15,790 bases of DNA from NCBI GenBank assembly GCA_041677345.1, contig JBAYQE010000060.1, forward strand, positions 1 to 15,790, in the 5' to 3' direction. A program made the translations under genes and the position numbers. Numbering within the stretch: position 1 is the stretch's first letter; every line of letters starts with the position of its first letter. Shown in pieces: positions 6,550 through 15,326 of the stretch. Under the pieces are notes generated by a model, which saw only the letters and a list, made by a program, of their open reading frames with translations, did no database searches and was not told where the DNA came from. The stretch comes from JALOAT01 sp041677345. Lineage in GTDB: Bacteria; Pseudomonadota; Gammaproteobacteria; Thiohalomonadales; Thiohalomonadaceae.

Positions 6550-7662
6550 TTACGCCAGGACGCGTTCCAAGGCTGCCAGAAACCGCTCGTTTTCCTCCGG
6601 CCGGCCCACGGTCACCCGCAGGTGATTGGGCAGGCCGTAATTGGCCACGGGGCGCACGATGACGCCCTCGCGAAGCAGCGCATCATACACCGGGGCCGCG
6701 GGACGGCCTACGTCCACGCAGACGAAATTGCCCACGGATGGGATGAAACCGAGGCCCATGGCCTTGAAACCCGCCTCCAACTGGCGCATGCCCGCGGTGT
6801 TGGTCTCCTGAGTACGGGCAAGGTGATCAGTATCGGCCAGGGCCGCGGTGGCGGCAGCAAGGGCGGCATTGTTCACATTGAACGGCGGACGGACCCGATT
6901 CATCAGGTCGGCCACGTCTGGGTGCGACACGCCGTACCCCACCCGCAAGCCGGCAATGCCGTAGGCCTTGGAGAAGGTGCGGGCCACGACGAGATTGGGG
7001 TACTTCTGCACCCAGCGCAGGGCGTCGGGATAATCCTGCGCCCCCATGGCGGGATGGCTGGCGTATTCGAAATAGGCCTCGTCTACCAGCGCTAAGGTGC
7101 GCCGGGGCAGGTCGCGGATGAAGGCCTCCAGCGCCTCACCGGGCAGCCAGGTGCCGGTGGGGTTGTTGGGATTGGCGATGAACACCAGGCGCGTGTGGTC
7201 GGTGATGCGCGCCTTCATTGCCGCCAGGTCATTACCCCAGTCCTTGGCCGGGACCACCGTGGCCTTGGCGCCTGCCGCCTGGGTGAGGATGGGATAGACC
7301 GCGAAGGAATGCTCGGAAAACATCACCTCGTCAGCCGGGGTGACGAAGGCCCGCACGGCAAAATCGAGGATGTCGCTGGAACCGTTGCCCAGCGTGATGC
7401 TGTCCATGGGCACGTCGAGCTTTTCCGACAGCGCCTGCTTGAGTGCAAAGCCGTTGCCGTCCGGATAGAGCCAACAGTCCGCGAGGGCCTGCTGCGCCGC
7501 GGCGATTGCCTTGGGGCTGGGGCCCAGCGGGTTTTCGTTGGAGGCCAGCTTGATGATGTCCTGGATGCCCAGTTCACGCTCCAGTTCATTGATGGGCTTG
7601 CCGGGCTGGTAGGGCCTGAGGCCGCGCACGCCGGGCGCGGCGAGTTCGAGGAAACGGTTCAT
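6550..7662 (-). CDS. hisC: Histidinol-phosphate/aromatic aminotransferase (HisC family)
   Basis: PLP-dependent fold-type I aminotransferase. The 370 residues show SNENPLGPSP (41-50), YPDGN (66-70), NPNNPTG (164-170), DEAYFEY (194-200), the PLP lysine K232 in TFSKAYGIAGLR, and the C-terminal LRVTVGRPEEN phosphate-binding arginine segment. The family's founding reaction is imidazole-acetol phosphate to histidinol phosphate. In this position, between pheA and the DAHP synthase/tyrA pair and away from any his operon, it corresponds to Pseudomonas hisC2, thought to act on aromatic keto acids or prephenate. Which substrate dominates is inference. The start is the canonical N-terminus; only a weak GAAG lies upstream. 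A repeat pair fills the 73-bp gap to pheA. Confidence 0.94.
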   Translation of the reverse strand: MNRFLELAAPGVRGLRPYQPGKPINELERELGIQDIIKLASNENPLGPSPKAIAAAQQALADCWLYPDGNGFALKQALSEKLDVPMDSITLGNGSSDILDFAVRAFVTPADEVMFSEHSFAVYPILTQAAGAKATVVPAKDWGNDLAAMKARITDHTRLVFIANPNNPTGTWLPGEALEAFIRDLPRRTLALVDEAYFEYASHPAMGAQDYPDALRWVQKYPNLVVARTFSKAYGIAGLRVGYGVSHPDVADLMNRVRPPFNVNNAALAAATAALADTDHLARTQETNTAGMRQLEAGFKAMGLGFIPSVGNFVCVDVGRPAAPVYDALLREGVIVRPVANYGLPNHLRVTVGRPEENERFLAALERVLA

Positions 7663-7680
7663 CGGTCGGTCTTCGTTTCT

Positions 7681-7741
7681 ATGGGAGCGGCCTCAGGCCG
7701 CGATAACCTTCACATGTCGCGGGCTTTGCCCGCTGCTACAG
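7681..7741. repeat. REP-like repeat pair, family B
   Basis: Two short hairpins sit side by side in opposite orientation: GCGGCC-TCA-GGCCGC (7687-7701) and GCGGGC-TTT-GCCCGC (7719-7733). Each has the flanks of a widespread proteobacterial REP form (GGGAGCGG...CCGCGA and, on the minus strand, TGTAGCAGCGGG...CCCGCGACA). The pair fills the pheA-hisC spacer, and its TGTAG end provides the pheA stop codon TAG at 7736-7738. REP pairs of this kind can stabilise upstream mRNA or act as gyrase or IS sites in other bacteria; no such role is shown here. Confidence 0.82.
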
Positions 7742-8815
7742 CACACCCTTGGGGTAAGAACCAAGGACTTTGAACAATAGTGCGTGCTGCTCCAGTTCTT
7801 CCAGGGCCGCGGCTACCTGCGGGTCCTTGGCATGGCCTTCCACGTCCACGAAGAACACGTACTCCCACATGGCCTGGCGCGAAGGGCGCGATTCGATGCG
7901 CGTCATGGATACGCCGTTACGTGCCAGCGGCTCCAGCAGCTTGAAAAGCATGCCGGGCTTGTTGCGCGAGGCCACCAGCAGCGAGGTCTTGTCGTTGCCG
8001 CTGGGCGCAGCGCGGCCACGGCCCAGCACCAAAAAGCGCGTGGTGTTGTCGGGCTGGTCCTCGATGTTGCTCGCCAGCAGGGTCAGACCGTACAGACCAG
8101 CGGCGGCCTCGGGGCCGATGGCGGCGGCATGTGTCTCACCCGCGGCGAGGCGCGCGGCCTCGGCATTGCTTGCCACGTCCACGCGCTCGACACCGGACAG
8201 GTGCGTATCCAGCCACCGGCGGCACTGGGCGAGGGACTGGCGATGGGAATAGATGCGCCGGATGTCGGCGGTGCTGTCCACCTTGCCCATGAGGTGCTGG
8301 TGAATACGCAGGGCCACCTCGCCGCTGATGGCGAGTGGTGAGTTCATCATGCGATCCAGTGTGTGGGTCACCACGCCTTCGGTGGAGTTCTCCACGGGCA
8401 CCACACCGTAGTCGGCCTCACCCGCCTCGACCTCCCGGAACACCTCATCGATGGTCGCCAGCGGCATGGTCTTCACGGAATGACCAAAGTGCTTCAGGGC
8501 CGCCGCCTGGGTGAAGGTGCCTTCAGGGCCGAGGAACGCGATGCGCATGGGCTGTTCCAGGGCCAGGCAGGCCGACATGATCTCACGGAAAAGGCGCGCC
8601 ATTTCCTCGTTGCTGAGTGGACCCGGGTTACGGGCCATGACCGCAGAGAGCACCTGCGCCTCACGCTCGGGCCGGTAGAAAACGGGCTCGCCGCCATCGG
8701 CGCGCTTGACCTCGGCAACCTCCTGGGCAAGGCGGGCACGCTCGTTGATGAGGTCCTGGATTTGCCGGTCCAGTGCATCGATGCGCACGCGGATGGCCTG
8801 GAGTCTGTCATTCAT
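7736..8815 (-). CDS. pheA: Bifunctional chorismate mutase/prephenate dehydratase (P-protein)
   Basis: Converts chorismate to prephenate and then to phenylpyruvate, leading to phenylalanine. The 359 residues hold three domains. An AroQ-type helical chorismate mutase (1-90) includes RVRIDALDRQI and the FYRPEREAQV segment. The prephenate dehydratase domain (91-265) has AFLGPEGTFTQAA, VVPVENSTEGVV, the SHRQSLAQC stretch and the catalytic NTTRF (257-261). A C-terminal ACT domain (about 277-355) carries the Phe-binding ESRPSR (308-313), so feedback inhibition by phenylalanine is expected. The start at 8815 gives the canonical N-terminus although no clear SD precedes it. The stop TAG lies within a REP-like repeat. 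A 277-bp spacer separates it from serA, the longest gap inside the cluster. Confidence 0.96.
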   Translation of the reverse strand: MNDRLQAIRVRIDALDRQIQDLINERARLAQEVAEVKRADGGEPVFYRPEREAQVLSAVMARNPGPLSNEEMARLFREIMSACLALEQPMRIAFLGPEGTFTQAAALKHFGHSVKTMPLATIDEVFREVEAGEADYGVVPVENSTEGVVTHTLDRMMNSPLAISGEVALRIHQHLMGKVDSTADIRRIYSHRQSLAQCRRWLDTHLSGVERVDVASNAEAARLAAGETHAAAIGPEAAAGLYGLTLLASNIEDQPDNTTRFLVLGRGRAAPSGNDKTSLLVASRNKPGMLFKLLEPLARNGVSMTRIESRPSRQAMWEYVFFVDVEGHAKDPQVAAALEELEQHALLFKVLGSYPKGVL

Positions 8816-9092
8816 CTGGGAACCGTCAGGTTGGAGGCGTCTGAGCAGGTGATCTTAATCGTTTAGGCGCAGGAGGGGCAGGGCATATGCGCCGGCCCTG
8901 GCCGATCTGCCAGTGACGGGCTGGTGGTGTGCGCGTCGTGGGATATTCGCAAGGGGCCGCTACGGGAGCCGGCCCGTGCGGCGCCGGGCCGGGGGTTGCG
9001 TGCCGCGGGACAAGCGCCCGGGGGCGCCCGTCGGGCTGCCCCCAGCGATGGTTGGTTGGTGGTTTGCGGGCCGTGGATCACCCGCGGCGGTA
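8816..9092. other. serA-pheA spacer with strong hairpins
   Basis: No convincing gene is present; the short frames here have repetitive Pro/Arg/Ala composition typical of GC-rich non-coding DNA. Two stable hairpins are visible. GGGGGCGCCC (9020-9029) pairs with GGGCTGCCCCC (9033-9043), with one bulged base and a 3-base loop. CCGGCCC (8969-8975) pairs with GGGCCGG (8986-8992). Neither is followed by a T-run on the minus strand. The gap is long enough to hold a separate promoter for pheA, but none with both boxes is clear. Confidence 0.5.
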
Positions 9093-10262
9093 TCAGTCGA
9101 GTACGCGCACTGCCAGCACGCCCTTCGTCGCCGCGATCTCGGCGATGGCCTGTTCGGGGACGGCCTTGTCCACGTCCACCACGGTGTAGGCCAGGTTGCC
9201 CCTGGACTTGTTCAGCATGTCCACGATGTTCAAACCTGCCTTGGCCAGATCAGACGAAATCTGGCCCAGCATGTTGGGCACGTTGGCGTTCACCACGGTC
9301 AGCCGGTAGGTGCCTTCGGCGCGTGCCATCACCACCTCGGGGAAGTTCACCGAGTTGCACACATTGCCATTTTCCAGGTATTCGCGGACCTGCTCGGCCA
9401 CCATGATGGCGCAGTTGTCCTCCGCCTCAGCCGTGGAGGCGCCCAAGTGCGGCAGGGTGATGACGCGCGGATGGTTCTTCAGCAGATTGGTGGGGAAATC
9501 GCAGACGTACCCATACAGTTTGCCCGCATCCAGGGCCGCGACCACGGCCTCGTCGTCCACGATGCCCTTGCGTGAGAAGTTGAGGATGACGGCTGATTTC
9601 TTCATGCGCTGGAGGCGCTCGGCATTGATCATGTGCCGTGTGGCATCGATGAGCGGCACATGGAAGGTGACGAAATCTACCTGCGGAAGCATCTCGTCGA
9701 TGGTACCGGCCTTCTCCACCTGGTGCGACAGACGCCACGCGCCTTCGACCGTGATGCCCGGATCGAAACCGATGACTTTCATGCCCAACGCCAGCGCGGC
9801 GTTGGCCACTTCGCGGCCGATGGCGCCGAGCCCCACCACACCCAGGGTGCGGCCCGGCAATTCGAAACCTGCGAAGTTTTTCTTGCCGTCCTCGGTCTGT
9901 TTGTCGATGGCCGCATCCTCGCCCTGCAGGTTGCGGGCGAAATCCCAGGCCTGACAGATGTTGCGACAGGCCAGCAACATGCCGGCGATCACCAGTTCCT
10001 TGACAGCATTGGCGTTTGCCCCCGGCGCGTTGAACACCGGGATGCCGTGCGCGCTCATCTTGTCCACCGGGATGTTATTCACCCCGGCACCGGCGCGGCC
10101 CACTGCCTTGAGCGAAGAAGGGATCTCCATGTCATGCATCTTGAACGAACGTACCAGGATGGCATCCGGATGCTGAATTTCGGAAGCCACTTCGTACTTG
10201 TCACGCGCCAGGCGCTCCAACCCGGCCACGGAAATGTTGTTCAACGTCAGAACCTTGTACAT
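9093..10262 (-). CDS. serA: D-3-phosphoglycerate dehydrogenase, short form with ACT domain
   Basis: First step of serine synthesis: oxidises 3-phosphoglycerate with NAD. The 389 residues have an N-terminal substrate domain (1-95, with GRAGAGVNNI at 55-64), a Rossmann NAD domain (GLGAIG at 144-149, acidic FDPG at 167-170 favouring NAD), the catalytic arginine R231 in NFSRKG and histidine H272 in LPHLGAST, and a C-terminal ACT domain (about 319-389: LTVVNANVPNMLGQI), a likely serine sensor. It lacks the intervening domain of long SerA proteins. The usual catalytic glutamate of the DVFxxE motif appears as N259 (CDFPTN). MYKVLTLNN is chosen as the start because GGGAGGAGGA directly precedes its ATG; a longer frame beginning at 10295 is less likely. 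It sits next to serC, its pathway partner. Confidence 0.94.
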   Translation of the reverse strand: MYKVLTLNNISVAGLERLARDKYEVASEIQHPDAILVRSFKMHDMEIPSSLKAVGRAGAGVNNIPVDKMSAHGIPVFNAPGANANAVKELVIAGMLLACRNICQAWDFARNLQGEDAAIDKQTEDGKKNFAGFELPGRTLGVVGLGAIGREVANAALALGMKVIGFDPGITVEGAWRLSHQVEKAGTIDEMLPQVDFVTFHVPLIDATRHMINAERLQRMKKSAVILNFSRKGIVDDEAVVAALDAGKLYGYVCDFPTNLLKNHPRVITLPHLGASTAEAEDNCAIMVAEQVREYLENGNVCNSVNFPEVVMARAEGTYRLTVVNANVPNMLGQISSDLAKAGLNIVDMLNKSRGNLAYTVVDVDKAVPEQAIAEIAATKGVLAVRVLD

Positions 10263-10292
10263 TCCTCCTCCCTTCTCAGAGAAAAACCATTT

Positions 10293-10360
10293 CACGCAGG
10301 GACGCAGAGTACACGCAGGACGTGATCTTCACGCCCTTGGTGTCCCTGCGCCTCTGCGTT
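10293..10360. repeat. CGCAG-type palindromic repeat, family C
   Basis: The serC-serA spacer contains ACGCAGGGACGCAGAG (10294-10309) and, inverted, GTCCCTGCGCCTCTGCGT (10342-10359). The iterated CGCAG units can pair in more than one register. A small inner hairpin CGTGA-TCT-TCACG lies at 10321-10333. This resembles the CGCAGAG-iterated intergenic repeats seen in many bacterial genomes. It begins 8 bases beyond the serC stop and ends upstream of the serA ribosome site. Confidence 0.75.
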
Positions 10361-10367
10361 GCACCTT

Positions 10368-11453
10368 TCAGCCGTTGCGCTTGGCGAAGTCCGCCATGAA
10401 GGCGATCAGCGTGTCGATGCCCTCTTCCGGCATGGCGTTGTAGATGCTGGCACGCATGCCACCCACCGAGCGGTGGCCCTTGAGCGTGGTGAGGCCCTGG
10501 GCCTTGGCTTCCTTGAGAAAGGTTTCGTCCAGTTCGGGCTTGGCTAAGGTGAAGGGCACGTTCATCCAGGAGCGGCAGTGCGTGGCCACCGGGTTGGCAT
10601 AGAAGCCACCCGAGTTGTCGATGGCTGCGTAGAGCTTGCCTGCCTTGCGCTGATTGATCTCGGCCATGCCTTTGAGGCCGCCCAGGTTCTTCAACCACTC
10701 GAACACCAGCCCCGCCAGGTACCAGGCATAGGTGGGCGGGGTGTTGTACATGGAGCCGTTGTCGGCGTGGGTCTTGTAGTCGAGCATGGTGGGCGTGCCG
10801 GCAACGGTCTCGCCGAGCAGGTCTTCACGCACGATGACCACGGTGAGGCCGGCCGGGCCGATATTCTTCTGCGCACCGGCATAAATCATGCCGTAGCGGC
10901 TCACGTCGATGGGACGGGACAACAGCGTAGAGGACATATCCGCCACCAGCGGCACGCCGCCGGTCTCGGGCACGTAGTCGAATTCGACGCCACGGATGGT
11001 CTCGTTGGGGCAGTAGTGCACATAAGCCGCGTCGGCGGAAAGCTTCAGTTCCGCCTGCGTCGGCACGGTGGTGAAATTGCCCGCCTCGGTGGTGGCGGCG
11101 AGGTTCACGTTGCAGAACTTCTTGGCTTCGGAAATGGCCTTCTTGGACCAGTCACCCGTCAGCATATAGTCGGCGCCCTGCTTGCCGCGCAGCAGGTTCA
11201 TGGGAATCATGGCGAACTGCTGAGAGGCACCGCCTTGCAGGAACAGCACCTTGTAATTGGCAGGGATGGCAAGCAGCTCACGCAGGTCCGCCTCAGCCTT
11301 GGCCGCAATGGACATGAACTCCTTGCCGCGATGACTCATCTCCATCACGGACATCCCGCTGCCGTTCCAGTCCAACATCTCCTCACGGGCTTTTTCGATC
11401 ACGGCCTGCGGCAACATCGCCGGACCAGCACTGAAGTTGAATACACGCGCCAT
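10368..11453 (-). CDS. serC: Phosphoserine aminotransferase
   Basis: PLP enzyme converting 3-phosphohydroxypyruvate and glutamate to phosphoserine, the second step of serine synthesis; it also serves pyridoxal phosphate synthesis in gammaproteobacteria. The 361 residues show FNFSAGPAMLP (5-15), the MSHRGKEF segment (39-46), FLQGGASQQFAMIPMNLL (71-88), DMSSTLLSRP (172-181), the PLP lysine K196 in GAQKNIGPAG, and C-terminal HRSVGGMRASIYNAMP. The frame is open for another 32 codons upstream into a repeat, but MARVFNFSAGP is canonical and has AAGGA 8 bases before the ATG. It lies downstream of gyrA and upstream of serA. Confidence 0.97.
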   Translation of the reverse strand: MARVFNFSAGPAMLPQAVIEKAREEMLDWNGSGMSVMEMSHRGKEFMSIAAKAEADLRELLAIPANYKVLFLQGGASQQFAMIPMNLLRGKQGADYMLTGDWSKKAISEAKKFCNVNLAATTEAGNFTTVPTQAELKLSADAAYVHYCPNETIRGVEFDYVPETGGVPLVADMSSTLLSRPIDVSRYGMIYAGAQKNIGPAGLTVVIVREDLLGETVAGTPTMLDYKTHADNGSMYNTPPTYAWYLAGLVFEWLKNLGGLKGMAEINQRKAGKLYAAIDNSGGFYANPVATHCRSWMNVPFTLAKPELDETFLKEAKAQGLTTLKGHRSVGGMRASIYNAMPEEGIDTLIAFMADFAKRNG

Positions 11454-11477
11454 TGCGGTTTTCCTTAAGTTATTAAG

Positions 11478-11576
11478 AAAAAAGCTCGAACCACGGGGAA
11501 CACGGGGGGAATTCATGTTCGCTGTTCTGAAGCCGTGCGCGCGAACCATGCTCCCGGGTGCCCCTGAAAGAACTCA

Positions 11577-11603
<27 letters not shown>
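11478..11603 (-). terminator. 19-bp perfect inverted repeat (family D) with T-run; possible gyrA terminator or attenuator
   Basis: AACCACGGGGAACACGGGG at 11489-11507 is repeated exactly as its reverse complement at 11585-11603, enclosing 77 bases. On the minus strand the second arm is followed within about six bases by TTTTTT (11483-11478), so the folded RNA has the shape of a large intrinsic terminator after gyrA. The enclosed part can itself fold (TTCGC near 11518 with GCGAA near 11551). The upstream arm lies inside gyrA and encodes its last residues. Repeats of the type CCACGGGGAACACGGGG are common between genes in proteobacteria, so the terminator role is inferred. Confidence 0.65.
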
Positions 11604-14147
<2,544 letters not shown>

Positions 14148-14217
14148 GGATTACGACGTTTCCTTTCCAACCGGGACGGCACCGAGCCCCCGGCCCAGCA
14201 CGCAAAATGAAGCCGAC

Positions 14218-14226
14218 ATGATACCA
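14218..14226 (-). promoter_or_regulatory. Possible extended -10 promoter of gyrA
   Basis: The minus strand reads TGGTATCAT, matching the extended -10 form TGnTATaAT in all but one base. It would start transcription about 60-65 bases before the gyrA ATG. No convincing -35 box is found at 16-18 bases upstream, which is acceptable for extended -10 promoters. Confidence 0.4.
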
Positions 14227-14459
14227 CGATGTAGGGGTCCGGCGCAGGCTCCCGGAAGCCTGTCAGCGGGCGTTTGCGGGGGTTTGGGAGGGGGTTGAAC
14301 GGGTGCGCGTCGGGCCTTTACTCGGTTGCGAGCGGTTGGTGAGCCCTGCCTGGATTCGCATGTCGACGCGCGGGATATTCCTCCGGGCCGAATACACCTC
14401 GTGATGGACCTCGACGCACCTTCTGTTCATTGGAGACACTCACACTACCATTCATCGAG
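14227..14459. other. Non-coding stretch upstream of gyrA
   Basis: No credible gene is seen. A hairpin CAGGCT (14245-14250)/AGCCTG (14257-14262) with a 6-base loop lies about 100 bases before gyrA and mirrors the one before rpsA at 1348-1364. The rest may be the decayed 3' part of mtnA and its spacer, but no recognisable MtnA sequence could be read in any frame here. Confidence 0.45.
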
Positions 14460-14818
14460 GCGGAAGAGACGCCGGGCGTCCAGGTAACCGTGGCCTTCGC
14501 GAGGCCTACTGCGTGGTGACGCAGAAGCCCATGCTGAACGAGCCCCAGGAGGGATGTCGGCTCCCGTGGGCAGGCTCATGTCAATGGTCGAGGTGGGTGC
14601 CAGTATGTCGCATTCACGGCCATGCTGTAGGTGCCGAACTTGTTGGCGGTGTCGCCGGTGGCGGGTGCGCCGCACACCACCGTGTCGCGGATGGCACCGG
14701 CCACGGCAGTGGCATCGCCGTAGGCTGTTGTAGCAGGCTTCCTGCGGGAGCAGGCGCTGGTGGATGAGGCGGAGCTGGCCGTCGTTCCACTCGACGGCGT
14801 GCGGATGCTTCGGTGTTT
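14460..14818 (-). pseudogene. mtnA: Decayed methylthioribose-1-phosphate isomerase remnant
   Basis: MtnA isomerises methylthioribose 1-phosphate in methionine salvage. Three minus-strand pieces in two or more frames match the family. (A) 14818-14730: AVEWNDGQLRLIHQRLLP, like the N-terminal WxDGxLxLLDQRLLP. (B) 14726-14610, shifted by one base: AYGDATAVAGAIRDTVVCGAPA, like AVAEAIRDMVVRGAPAIG, then directly GDTANKFGTYSMAVNA, like GDTANKIGTYSLAV from the C-terminal half. (C) from 14606: LAPTSTIDMSLPTGADIP, like AAPTSTIDLSLPTG. Between the GAPA and GDTANK pieces roughly 190 residues are missing, and a further deletion removes the HGIPFYV segment. There is no start codon; a short repeat lies where it should be. 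The 3' limit near 14460 is uncertain. In Pseudomonas and others mtnA lies directly upstream of gyrA. Identity is from motif memory, not a search. Confidence 0.82.
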
Positions 14819-14835
14819 TTCAACAGCCTGCTAGG
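14816..14835. repeat. Short repeat, copy 1 (TTTTTCAACAGCCTGCTAGG)
   Basis: Shares its core with 14957-14975 in the same orientation (TTTCA-A/G-CAGCCTGCTAG). It lies exactly at the truncated 5' end of the mtnA remnant. Sequences of this form recur between genes and near IS ends in many proteobacteria, so a mobile-element footprint is possible. Confidence 0.55.
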
Positions 14836-14846
14836 CCGCCCTTGTG

Positions 14847-14861
14847 CCGCCGCTTCGGCGG
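14847..14861. other. Perfect hairpin between the two short repeats
   Basis: CCGCCG (14847-14852) and CGGCGG (14856-14861) form a 6-bp stem with a 3-base loop. The surrounding 14836-14956 has no credible gene. It lies in the middle of the segment bounded by the parallel repeats. Confidence 0.4.
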
Positions 14862-14956
14862 AAGCGCCGAGAGTGCCGGACCAATGCAGCGCAGAAAAGC
14901 ACCTTACTCATTAGAGATTTCGTCACGCGCGTAGTGCTCCCGACAACACCGGCTCT

Positions 14957-14975
14957 TCTTTCAGCAGCCTGCTAG
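14957..14975. repeat. Short repeat, copy 2 (TTTCAGCAGCCTGCTAGCG)
   Basis: Parallel copy of the repeat at 14816-14835. On the minus strand its TAG is the stop codon of the small ORF ending at 14972, so the repeat borders both the ORF and the mtnA remnant. Confidence 0.55.
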
Positions 14976-15226
14976 CGCGAAAACTTGAAATCATTTACAT
15001 GCATGTCGCTTTTCCTGACTACGACTTTGGTACTACCACCACCCAATGTCGGCTGCTTGGTTGGTTTCGTAAAGTACACAATATAAGAATAGTTATCTTC
15101 ATCGAACGTGACCAAATAGTCTCTGAGATCAATCGAGTATCTGTGTTCGCGCATGTATTGCATAATCTGATCCCAGACGAGAAGATACTGCCCAGCAACA
15201 GTCATTGCTCCTGAATTGCTCCACAT
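14972..15226 (-). CDS. Small hypothetical protein, AT-richer than surroundings
   Basis: Not recognised. An 84-residue frame from ATG at 15226 (a TTG lies one codon earlier) to TAG at 14972. Its composition is protein-like: aromatic-rich strands (RDYLVTFDEDNYSYIVYF), then PTLGGGSTKVVVRKSDMHV and a terminal DFKFSR. A GGG turn followed by a strand and a basic/aspartate turn at the C-terminus recalls small NTF2- or cystatin-like proteins, including some immunity proteins, but this is a weak shape resemblance only. No good ribosome site precedes the first ATG. An AGGAG lies only 2 bases before an internal ATG (residue 8, MTVAGQYLL). It may be the surviving 3' part of a longer gene cut by the neighbouring IS. 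Base composition (mid-40s % GC by eye) suggests recent acquisition. Confidence 0.5.
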   Translation of the reverse strand: MWSNSGAMTVAGQYLLVWDQIMQYMREHRYSIDLRDYLVTFDEDNYSYIVYFTKPTKQPTLGGGSTKVVVRKSDMHVNDFKFSR

Positions 15227-15326
15227 CAAGCCCGAAGTCCGAGCGCAGGGTCGTTTTCTTAAATTCTTCTTAATATCGAGACAGCGGAAGATTCATCAAA
15301 TGAAGTCGGGGAATATGTATACACAG
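15227..15326. other. Gap between transposase and small ORF
   Basis: About 100 AT-rich bases with no gene. The left end of the IS element should lie here or slightly to its left, but no inverted or target-site repeat can be paired without the other end. Confidence 0.4.

Noticed and set aside
8863..9081. 72-codon minus-strand frame in the serA-pheA spacer
   Set aside because: Pro/Ala/Arg-rich, no ribosome site, and contains the spacer hairpins; best read as non-coding.
11454..11549. N-terminal extension of serC by 32 codons
   Set aside because: The extra codons run through the repeat arm, and the canonical MARVFNFSAGP start has a good AAGGA site.
14729..14755. REP-like GTAGCAGGCTTCCTGC...GGAGCAGG pattern
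   Set aside because: On the minus strand it encodes QRLLPQEACY of the mtnA remnant, so the resemblance to the hairpins elsewhere is most likely coincidence of coding sequence.
14836..15326. A defence, toxin-antitoxin or CRISPR island in the accessory end
   Set aside because: Only one small unassigned ORF, two short repeats and a transposase end are visible; no repeat-spacer array or partner genes.
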